Shown here piece after piece: positions 28,007 to 35,570 of a DNA stretch of 64,000 nucleotides (the first letter of the stretch is position 1; every line of letters begins with the position of its first letter). The stretch spans positions 310,001-374,000 of the forward strand of contig NZ_FOAF01000002.1 of the NCBI RefSeq assembly GCF_900109575.1. Direction: 5' to 3'. This stretch comes from Olivibacter domesticus (GTDB lineage Bacteria > Bacteroidota > Bacteroidia > Sphingobacteriales > Sphingobacteriaceae). A program made the position numbers and the translations under genes. The notes below the pieces were generated by a model. That model ran no database searches. It was not told where the DNA came from and was given only the letters and a program-made list of their open reading frames with translations.

Positions 28007-28038
28007 CAAATGTAATATTTCTTTTTTAAAACGACAAA
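28007..28038 (-). promoter_or_regulatory. Promoter/operator of the Xre-RES operon
   Basis: On the minus strand TTTG (28035-28038) and TACATTTG (28007-28014) are 20 bases apart, an excellent Bacteroidota promoter. Both boxes lie within ACATTTGT-like words (GACATTTGTC and ACATTTGTGT), a direct repeat that is a candidate autoregulatory operator for the antitoxin. Confidence 0.7.
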
Positions 28039-28060
28039 TGTCTTAAATTGATTTTAGTAT

Positions 28061-28105
28061 TAAACCAAACAGGCTGGAGTAAATTACTCCAGCCTGTTTG
28101 GTTTA
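28061..28105 (-). terminator. Long palindromic terminator after susD
   Basis: A perfect 22-bp inverted repeat (28061-28082 and 28084-28105, core AACAGGCTGGAGTAA) with a single central base. In RNA it would be a hairpin of about 19 bp with a 7-base loop. It follows the SusD stop codon (28135) and shields the toxin-antitoxin promoter. Confidence 0.75.
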
Positions 28106-28134
28106 ATGATTCCTACGATGTATTAAGCTAAAAT

Positions 28135-29853
28135 TTAGTAGCCTGAATTTTGCTTCAATGCACCTCCGCTCCTATCAATTTCATCTTGAGGAATCGGATA
28201 ATATTCATTCTGTGGCTGGAAGACAACATTCCTCGATATACTTAAGTACGTTCCTTCGAAACCGGAATAACTTTCCAATACTTGTTTAGCAGTCCCCCAT
28301 CTAACCAAATCATAAAAGCGGTGTCCTTCTAAGGCTAATTCCAATCGCCGTTCAAAACGAACAGCATTCCTGGCATATTCCGCATTCGGAAATGCTGCAT
28401 AAGGTTTTACATTGTAGGCCGCGACGGCTTCACCGCTCACTTGTTTAGGTGCTAATAATGCTGCCCGTTCTCTAATAGCGTTTACTAACTCAAGTGCAGC
28501 ACCTAAATTACCCGTTTCAACCTGACATTCCGCCGCCATTAAATAAACATCTGCTAAGCGAATGATATTCACATTTAACCCCGTAATCTGCTGAGCACCT
28601 GCAACTGTATTAGAAGCAAATTGAGATTGTTCGATCGTATGTTTCATACCCACGAAAGGACCTGCAAAACCAGGATCACGTATCCACGCATCTCCCTGCA
28701 TGTTGCCCCAATCACGGAAAGGCACTCCTCGTCGTCCAACGGTATAATCTAAGCGAGGATCGATAGCCAAAGTTTTATCGACCGCATAATTCGTCTTGGC
28801 CGTACCGGTTAAACCGAAATCCGATAAATAAGGGTCATCGCGATAAGAACCGTCCAGCATTGGCAATCCATCAGCCGTCACTCTAAAAGAATTTACTAAG
28901 TCAAAGGAAGGTTGAAAAAATCCGCAACATGATATCGGCGCACTACCATAGAAAAAGTTAAGCATATCACCAACGTTTCCGTTATCACCTGTGCCATCTG
29001 GACTGATAGCGTGCTGCGCCGCAAAAATACTTTCCGGACCGTTCTCTTCTGCTATATCAAAGTTATCTGTAAAAGGTAGAGACGTGATATTAGGCTTACT
29101 ATCTATCACAGCTTGAAGCAAAGGCAATGCTTCGGCATAACGATCTTGATACAAGAGAAATTTCCCTAAATAAGCTTGCGCGGCAGCTTTATCCGCCCTT
29201 CCTTCTTCACCATTGTATTTATCACTTAAATTCTCTACCGCAAATTTCAAGTCCTCCTCAATTTTTGGATTAACATCGGCATCATTCGGAAGTGTTGTTG
29301 CATCTGCTGGTGCAATAGTTTCATCCACATAGGGAACATTTACAAAAGCTCGCTTCAGTAAAAAATAATAGTGTGCGCGTAAAAAGCGAGCTTCTCCTTG
29401 AATTTGAACCGCCCTTGCATCGTCAAATTTATCTCCACTTCCTGCTTGCAACTGCGCCAGTACCCTCAAGGTATTATTACATCTGATGATACCATCGTAA
29501 GAGCGGTCCCATAGCACTTGCAAATTATCATTTGTACTGGTTGGCTTATGCTGCTCAATTAAGTTCATGTTCGGCTGGTCACCATTATTACTTCCTTTAT
29601 GCGCATTGTCAGCCGCTACTTCTCCCAACAACCATTGACTGGGAGCTGATGCATAATTACCCCAAGTACCGTCTACATTTCCATTGAGCAAAGCGTATGC
29701 TCCTACCAGTAGACCATCTACACCTTCTTTACTCTCAATTTGTGGGTAAGTAAGCTCGGCCTGTGGATTACGTTCCAAAAAGCTTTTACTACAAGAGATC
29801 ACCGAAAGTACGAGCACCCCATATACTATATATATTAATCTTCTTTTCTTCAT
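28135..29853 (-). CDS. SusD/RagB family glycan-binding lipoprotein
   Basis: A lipoprotein of about 572 residues with a type II signal (MKKRRLIYIVYGVLVLSVISC, Cys21). The ATG at 29853 is preferred over 29877 because it opens directly on the signal and avoids overlap with the SusC stop at 29864. SusD motifs: QGEARFLRAHYYFLLKRAF, IRLADVYLMAAECQVETG and RFERRLELALEGHRFYDLVRW. It shares CCGFFQPS and DPRLDYTVGRRG with the SusD at 11010-12671, so the two are paralogs and may bind related glycans. Confidence 0.95.
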   Translation of the reverse strand: MKKRRLIYIVYGVLVLSVISCSKSFLERNPQAELTYPQIESKEGVDGLLVGAYALLNGNVDGTWGNYASAPSQWLLGEVAADNAHKGSNNGDQPNMNLIEQHKPTSTNDNLQVLWDRSYDGIIRCNNTLRVLAQLQAGSGDKFDDARAVQIQGEARFLRAHYYFLLKRAFVNVPYVDETIAPADATTLPNDADVNPKIEEDLKFAVENLSDKYNGEEGRADKAAAQAYLGKFLLYQDRYAEALPLLQAVIDSKPNITSLPFTDNFDIAEENGPESIFAAQHAISPDGTGDNGNVGDMLNFFYGSAPISCCGFFQPSFDLVNSFRVTADGLPMLDGSYRDDPYLSDFGLTGTAKTNYAVDKTLAIDPRLDYTVGRRGVPFRDWGNMQGDAWIRDPGFAGPFVGMKHTIEQSQFASNTVAGAQQITGLNVNIIRLADVYLMAAECQVETGNLGAALELVNAIRERAALLAPKQVSGEAVAAYNVKPYAAFPNAEYARNAVRFERRLELALEGHRFYDLVRWGTAKQVLESYSGFEGTYLSISRNVVFQPQNEYYPIPQDEIDRSGGALKQNSGY

Positions 29854-29863
29854 GATCATAAAA

Positions 29864-32800
29864 TTAAAAGCCAACATTTAAACCAATAATAAATTGTCTT
29901 GACACCGGATAAATTCCTCGATCTACTCCTAGCACTGGAAAGGTACTATCCTCTTGACTTATTTCTGGATCCAACCCCGTATAGTCGGTTATGGTAAATA
30001 GATTTGTAGCGCCTAAATAAACACGCATCTTGGATATTGCTTTGCCAAATAACTGTTCTGTAGGAAAACTATAACCAATCTGAAGATTTTTCATTCTGAA
30101 GAAACTACCATCCTGTACATAATAACTGGAAGAAGCATATTCAAAATCAGATGCACCACGGTAAAGGGAAGGAATCATACTACCGGTATTGGTTGGACTC
30201 CAAGCATCCAACAATCTCGTGCTTAATGCACCATCAAAAGTGGTAAAATCAGTAAAATAACGAGTAGCTTCATATAGGTCGTTTCCTTGCGAACCATTAA
30301 AGAACATCGCTATATCAAAATTCTTGTACGAAGCATTTAGGCTTAGTGAATAAATGAAGTCTGGATGTGGATTTCCGATGACCGTTCTGTCTTCGGGTCC
30401 GATTGATCCGTTACCATCTATATCAGCATATTTAAGTCCACCAACACGTGCATTGGTATAAGTTGGCGAATTGGCTAGATCTTCTTCGCTTTGATAAATA
30501 CCAGCTACCTGATAACCATAGAACGAACCAAACGGTTCACCGGCTTTCAGTACCGTAGTGCTTATACTTCTGAAATTACCATAAATTTGCTGTGCAACTC
30601 CTGGAGCTAGGCGGACTACTTTATTCACATTTCGCGAAATGTTTACACCGACGTCAAACTTAAATGGCTTGTTGTCTTCTCTTCCATAATGATAACCAAG
30701 CGTTAGCTCGATACCTTTATTCTGCATATCACCAATATTCACAAAAGGCGAGGCGCCTCTCCCTACAGAAACCGACGGCAAAGGCACCGGATAAAGCATA
30801 TCGCTTGTTTTCTTGTTATACCAATCAAAAGTACCATCGAATTTACCATTTAACAAGGTAAAATCCAGACCAATGTTTAGTGAATTTACCTCTTCCCATT
30901 TTACCGCTTCGTTCTTGAATGCATTCTGCCGAACACCTGTTACCAATCCGCTTCCATCAACTATTGGATAGGATGACGACGCTAAAGATGACTGTAAACG
31001 ATCTAGGTATTGAAAAGCAGGAATTCGCTGGTTACCGGTGATACCATATCCTGCTCTAATTTTTAAGTCGGTTAGCCACTCAGTGCCTTGCATGAACTCT
31101 TCTTGGGATAACCGCCAAGCTACACTTCCAGCGGGGAACACACCATATTGATTTTCTGATCCAAAATTGGAAGAACCATCACGGCGAACGGTTGCGCTTA
31201 ATAGGTAACGATCTTTAAAGGAATAGTCAGCTTTTCCAAAGATGGAAAATAAAGATCCTACAACTCCCGTACTAGCATTTGTGATATTGCTCGTTCCTGG
31301 ATTCAAATAATAATAATCTAGATTACCAAGGATAAAATAACCGTTTCTTCCACCATCTAATTGCCTCTCCCTACTACGTATGGCTTCAGTACCCACTAAT
31401 ACATTTAAATTATGTTCTTCATTAAAGTTTTTCTTGTAATTCAAGGTATTGGTCCATGTCCACTCTGTTCTATAACCCTGATTTTCTCTTATTCCATTCG
31501 CATTACTTCCTTCTGAGAATTCTAGGTTAGGATAGATAATTTCGATGCCATTATAATTTTCATAGCGTATACCGAAGCTGGTACGCGCAGTCAAACCTTC
31601 AATCACATCCACTTCTCCGAAGATATTACCAAGGAAAAAGTTGCTTTTATTCTTATTGTCCTTCGCACGATAGAGCATTGCTAACGGGTTCTGAGCATTT
31701 CCTAAAGCGCCTCCTTTTGATCCTGCAAAATTGCCCATGATATCATATACCGGGATGATAGTGGGTATACGGTAAGCAAATCCCAAAGCACTACCCTCAT
31801 CCTGATAGGTTCCGGGTGTATTTACGTTACTTCCAAAACCATAATTTTCGGAATAGCTGTATTGCGCATTCTCGCCAAAACGAAACTTGTTATTGAAAGC
31901 TGAAATCTGTGTGTTTGACCGGAAGTTGAACCGATCAAAACCAGTATGCTTAATAGTACCTTTTTGACCGAAATAACCTGCAGACATGGCGTAGGTAGCA
32001 TTTTCACCTCCACCAGTTGCTCCTAATTGATACGATTGCAGGGGTGCGTTTTCGGTGATCTCATCAAACCAATTGGTTCCTGCTTGATTGGCCTTTGTAA
32101 TTTGATAAAAGGTGCTATTATCCCGTGTATAGTTATAAAGACTAGGATCTGCATCCGCAGCGGTTACATCCAATCCAACTTTCGATCCCGCCAACAAGTA
32201 TTCAGGTAACACAGGAGTTGCCCCGCTTCCATATAACCTGGTAAAGGAAGAACCCGGATCAGCGCCCGCATTTTGAAAAGACCGCAATAAATTCTCCGCA
32301 TATTGCGCCGGATTCATCATTTCTGGAAAAGCTCCGTTTCGCGGACGTTGTGAACCATAGTATGCATCCAATGTTATATTCGGTTTTCCAACGGTTCCTT
32401 TTTTAGTTGTCACAATAACAACACCATTATTTGCCCGCGATCCATATATAGACGCTGCAGAAGCATCTTTTAGGACTTGCATACTCTCAATATCAGCCTG
32501 ATTCAGCCAACTTAATTTTCCTTCATAAGGCACTCCGTCAATCACATATAGAGGGTCATTATTATTAATCGTACTATAACCTCTGATACGGATCTGAGGG
32601 GTTGAAGCAGGAGCACCATCGCTGATGATCTGCACACCAGTTGCCTTTCCCTGCAAGGCCTCAACAGCACTAGCAGCTGGCTGGCTTTTTAACTGTCCAA
32701 TATCGACTACCGCCACAGCTCCTGTTAAATCCTTTTTCCGTTGAGAGGAATAGCCTGTTACTACTACTTCTTCCAAATCACTCGTGGTTGCATTCAGACT

Positions 32801-33379
32801 TACGTTGTAAGTTGTTTGCCCACTTGATACCCGTACCTCCTGAGTTGTATAGCCAATATAGGAAATTACCAAAATGTCGTTTGTCTTTACATTTAGGGTA
32901 AACTGACCTTGGTTATCTGTTAAAATACCATTGCTACTTCCTTTCACTAATACGCTTACGCCTGGCAAGGGTGAATTATCTGTAGCATCCGTAATTTTAC
33001 CAACTATCTTCAATTCCTGACGGTTCTGGATAAGTAAAATTTTATCATTTTCAACCTTATAGCTAATATCAATAGGCGCTAACACTTCATCTAAAACATT
33101 TTCTAGATTACTTTCTAAAACCCCTACTTCTACCATCCTATGGGTTTTTAATAAAGAAGGACTATAAACAAACTTCGCCTGAGCTTGCGTTTCTAGACTC
33201 TCAAGGAAATTTCTTAAGGTCATTTTCTTCTTTGTGATGCTTATCGTTTTTTTCAGTGCTCCCTGCGCCTCTGCAGTATGTGCGTACGTAGTTAAGGTAC
33301 CTACTGAGATGAGTAAAGCATGAATAAAAGTTATTCTCATCGCTGTTTTTGTTAGAGCAATAATTCGTTCTTTTTTCAT
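29864..33379 (-). CDS. SusC/RagA transporter with STN signalling domain
   Basis: A 1171-residue TonB-linked transporter: signal peptide (to about residue 38), STN domain (about 50-120, LRNFLESLETQAQAKFVYSPS), CarboxypepD_reg-like domain (about 128-205), plug (IRIRGYSTINNNDPLYVIDGVP, SMQVLKDASAASIYGSRANNG) and barrel ending IIGLNVGF. The body is closely similar to the SusC at 12691-15963 (shared runs such as IPVYDIMGNFA and FYQI-AN-AGT), but this copy carries STN and a sigma/FecR pair while the other has neither. Confidence 0.95.
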   Translation of the reverse strand: MKKERIIALTKTAMRITFIHALLISVGTLTTYAHTAEAQGALKKTISITKKKMTLRNFLESLETQAQAKFVYSPSLLKTHRMVEVGVLESNLENVLDEVLAPIDISYKVENDKILLIQNRQELKIVGKITDATDNSPLPGVSVLVKGSSNGILTDNQGQFTLNVKTNDILVISYIGYTTQEVRVSSGQTTYNVSLNATTSDLEEVVVTGYSSQRKKDLTGAVAVVDIGQLKSQPAASAVEALQGKATGVQIISDGAPASTPQIRIRGYSTINNNDPLYVIDGVPYEGKLSWLNQADIESMQVLKDASAASIYGSRANNGVVIVTTKKGTVGKPNITLDAYYGSQRPRNGAFPEMMNPAQYAENLLRSFQNAGADPGSSFTRLYGSGATPVLPEYLLAGSKVGLDVTAADADPSLYNYTRDNSTFYQITKANQAGTNWFDEITENAPLQSYQLGATGGGENATYAMSAGYFGQKGTIKHTGFDRFNFRSNTQISAFNNKFRFGENAQYSYSENYGFGSNVNTPGTYQDEGSALGFAYRIPTIIPVYDIMGNFAGSKGGALGNAQNPLAMLYRAKDNKNKSNFFLGNIFGEVDVIEGLTARTSFGIRYENYNGIEIIYPNLEFSEGSNANGIRENQGYRTEWTWTNTLNYKKNFNEEHNLNVLVGTEAIRSRERQLDGGRNGYFILGNLDYYYLNPGTSNITNASTGVVGSLFSIFGKADYSFKDRYLLSATVRRDGSSNFGSENQYGVFPAGSVAWRLSQEEFMQGTEWLTDLKIRAGYGITGNQRIPAFQYLDRLQSSLASSSYPIVDGSGLVTGVRQNAFKNEAVKWEEVNSLNIGLDFTLLNGKFDGTFDWYNKKTSDMLYPVPLPSVSVGRGASPFVNIGDMQNKGIELTLGYHYGREDNKPFKFDVGVNISRNVNKVVRLAPGVAQQIYGNFRSISTTVLKAGEPFGSFYGYQVAGIYQSEEDLANSPTYTNARVGGLKYADIDGNGSIGPEDRTVIGNPHPDFIYSLSLNASYKNFDIAMFFNGSQGNDLYEATRYFTDFTTFDGALSTRLLDAWSPTNTGSMIPSLYRGASDFEYASSSYYVQDGSFFRMKNLQIGYSFPTEQLFGKAISKMRVYLGATNLFTITDYTGLDPEISQEDSTFPVLGVDRGIYPVSRQFIIGLNVGF

Positions 33380-33405
33380 AAATTCGAAAAATTTTGGTTG
33401 GTGAA

Positions 33406-33475
33406 AGGTCAGCTAATCGGCTGACCTCTAATCATGATTTAATCTCCGACCGGCAATACCCCCATATTGTCGGTC
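33406..33475 (-). promoter_or_regulatory. Two hairpins between fecR-like and susC genes
   Basis: GACCGGCAATA (33448-33458) pairs with TATTGTCGGTC (33465-33475), and AGGTCAGC (33406-33413) with GCTGACCT (33420-33427). On the minus strand neither is followed by a U-tract. They lie in the 166-base gap between the anti-sigma gene and susC, as does the hairpin at 21792-21818 in the other cassette. Confidence 0.5.
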
Positions 33476-33545
33476 TTTTTGTTGGTGAGTTTAAGTTGTA
33501 TTCATAAGCATGTAAATTAAATTTGGTTAAATAATTGGTTAAAAT

Positions 33546-34571
33546 TTATTGGATAATAATACCTTTTCCTTCTATTTTATATTTAGTATCTGTTACATTA
33601 CAGATCATTCCTAATTGATTAAACAGTTCCAGATTACTGAGATCACCGGTGAAGGTGGTGTGTTTAACTTTAGGATCAACTTTGATAGGAATTCCATAGA
33701 TTTCACTTAGTTTTTCTGCTAGCTGAGGCAAACTGATTTCATTAAAACTTACATCATTTAGCAAGGTGCGTTTCGTTTCAATGGGTATAGGTTTTTCTGC
33801 TAATGTTTCGCTAAACGTATTTTGACGTTCATCTAAGACGACACGTTGATTAACGGTAAGATTTACCATCGCTGGATTTTCAACAATACGCTCCACAAGA
33901 TTTTTCTTTTTGCCTGAACGGATTACCTGCACTTTCCCAGAATATACTGTCACCTGATCAGTACCTGAACTACTCCCTGCAGTGATCTTAAAACAGGTCC
34001 CCAATACTTTCGTAATCATCTCATCATGAAATACCATAAATGGATTTTCCGGATTCGCTCTTACGTTAAACAATGCATCGCCACGTAAAGCAACCTCTCT
34101 TTTATTAAACCTTGTCGCATAGCTTACTTCTGCACCTTTAAATAATTTCACGTTAGACGAATCCGGTAAGGTAATTTCTAATGGTTCATCAGAAGAATTG
34201 CTTACAATTGTTATTTTTTGGGCACTGGCTCTGGTAAACTCAGGGTCAATAAGATAGGCGTCTAACCGCCATTTTACCCATATTGTGCCAATTAATAGAA
34301 AGATGATTGCCGCAGCGATGGATAGGTATCTGCTTCTCCTGGTGTTAATGCGATTTGCCAGGTCTTTTTTTTTGCCATCCTCATAATTGGTTTCTTCATT
34401 GATTTTATCCCATAAACGGACTTCTAGCTCTTCAAAATCCGCATCCTTTAATGCAAGATCTTGTTCGCTATCAAGCAGATCATACCATCGACGCACTATT
34501 TCTTGTTCTTCTGGAGAACATTTACCTTTTAAATATCGCTCTAATAGATTGTGAAATGCCTTGCGACTCAT
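33546..34571 (-). CDS. FecR-family anti-sigma factor
   Basis: A 341-residue anti-sigma factor: cytoplasmic sigma-binding region (1-80), one transmembrane helix (about 80-100, YLSIAAAIIFLLIGTIWVKW), a periplasmic FecR domain (about 120-235, PDSSNVKLFKGAEVSYATRFNKREVALRGDALFNV) and a C-terminal DUF4974 domain (about 270-341). It pairs with the sigma factor at 34874-35455 and the STN-SusC at 29864-33379. The 302-base gap from the sigma gene is longer than usual and is filled with repeats. Confidence 0.93.
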   Translation of the reverse strand: MSRKAFHNLLERYLKGKCSPEEQEIVRRWYDLLDSEQDLALKDADFEELEVRLWDKINEETNYEDGKKKDLANRINTRRSRYLSIAAAIIFLLIGTIWVKWRLDAYLIDPEFTRASAQKITIVSNSSDEPLEITLPDSSNVKLFKGAEVSYATRFNKREVALRGDALFNVRANPENPFMVFHDEMITKVLGTCFKITAGSSSGTDQVTVYSGKVQVIRSGKKKNLVERIVENPAMVNLTVNQRVVLDERQNTFSETLAEKPIPIETKRTLLNDVSFNEISLPQLAEKLSEIYGIPIKVDPKVKHTTFTGDLSNLELFNQLGMICNVTDTKYKIEGKGIIIQ

Positions 34572-34739
34572 AAAAATGGTTTTACAATTAGTGAAAGGTC
34601 TTTCGAATGCCTTTCATAATTAATAGTAAAACAACTAGCCCCAATCCCTAAGATTTTTTTTATTTTTTTTTGAAAGTAATTAAAGGAAAGCGCTGTTTAG
34701 TAATGAGTGATGATCTATGAGTAATGAATTTTAGCGCAG

Positions 34740-34873
34740 AGCGAAGTAGAAACCTTCATTCTGATTGTCATCGACCTCAATGAAATGGAGAGATCTCAAG
34801 CTTTGCTGAACGAATAACTAACAACGAATAACTAACAACGAATAACTAGCAACTAACAACAAATAACTAGCAA
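34740..34873. repeat. Repeat-rich intergenic segment with a tandem 14-mer array
   Basis: Units AACGAATAACTAAC (34809-34822), the same again (34823-34836), AACGAATAACTAGC (34837-34850), a half unit (34851-34857) and AACAAATAACTAGC (34858-34871). Before it, 34765-34800 looks like a degenerate copy of the widespread GTCAT..GA..GATCT dispersed bacterial repeat. The array runs up to the last codons of the sigma gene. The remaining 34572-34739 shows no gene. Confidence 0.7.
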
Positions 34874-35455
34874 CTAGTAACCAATCGCCAATAACATCAC
34901 AACAACAATCATATAATCTTTTAAGGCTATTCGCATAGCTTTTAATGATTGTGTAATATGGTATTCAACTGCTTTTTCGGATATTTTAAGAACTTGCGAA
35001 ATTTCTTTAACAGAACGGTATTCCATCCGGCTTAAAACAAATACTTCCCGTGTTTTACGTGGCAGCATTTCAATACCTTTTTCTATAGAAATCGATAAAT
35101 CTCGTGCTGCTAATTGTTCTTCTAGGTTATTACAACCAATATCAATACGTTGCTGTTGGTAATCGATATAATGATCAAATTGCAGCAAGGTTTTAAGGTG
35201 GTTAATGAAAGAATATCGAACAGCGGAAAGTAGATAAGAAGATAAATGAGTAATCTGTACAACAGCTCTTCTCTCCCATAATGATACAAATACGCGCTGG
35301 GTCAGCTCCTCTGCTAACTCTTTACTTCCTGACTTACGGAATAATTGTAAATAACACACTTTCCAATACCTTTTATAAATCTCTTTGAAAGCTTCGTGGT
35401 TATTTTCTTTTATTTTAATTAATAATTCAGCATCAGTAAAGTCACAATAGGCCAT
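34874..35455 (-). CDS. ECF RNA polymerase sigma factor
   Basis: A 193-residue ECF sigma factor with region 2 (FKEIYKRYWKVCYLQLFRK...ELTQRVFVSLWERR, about 18-60) and region 4 (LPRKTREVFVLSRMEYRSVKEISQVLKISEKAVEYHITQSLKAM, about 127-170). A hydrophobic C-terminal tail (MIVVVMLLAIGY) follows, a trait often seen in Bacteroidota ECF factors. The last four codons fall in the intergenic repeat array, so the tail may have been reshaped by it. A good promoter lies upstream. Expected targets are the fecR/susC/susD genes that follow. Confidence 0.92.
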   Translation of the reverse strand: MAYCDFTDAELLIKIKENNHEAFKEIYKRYWKVCYLQLFRKSGSKELAEELTQRVFVSLWERRAVVQITHLSSYLLSAVRYSFINHLKTLLQFDHYIDYQQQRIDIGCNNLEEQLAARDLSISIEKGIEMLPRKTREVFVLSRMEYRSVKEISQVLKISEKAVEYHITQSLKAMRIALKDYMIVVVMLLAIGY

Positions 35456-35476
35456 AGTGTTTATACGTGGTTATCG

Positions 35477-35506
35477 CAAATATAAACACTACATTCAATT
35501 AAGCAA
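35477..35506 (-). promoter_or_regulatory. Promoter of the ECF sigma gene
   Basis: On the minus strand TTG (35504-35506) and TATATTTG (35477-35484) are 19 bases apart. The predicted start near 35470 leaves a leader of about 15 bases before the ATG at 35455. Because it has a housekeeping form, the sigma gene is probably expressed at a basal level. Confidence 0.7.
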
Positions 35507-35570
35507 ATAGTGCACTATATATTGTAGCTTTTTGCACGTTTTTCACGCTTTATTTGTAACAAAAAAATTG

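Noticed and set aside
34809-34871. CRISPR array
   Set aside because: The 14-base units are tandem with no unique spacers and no cas genes are present.
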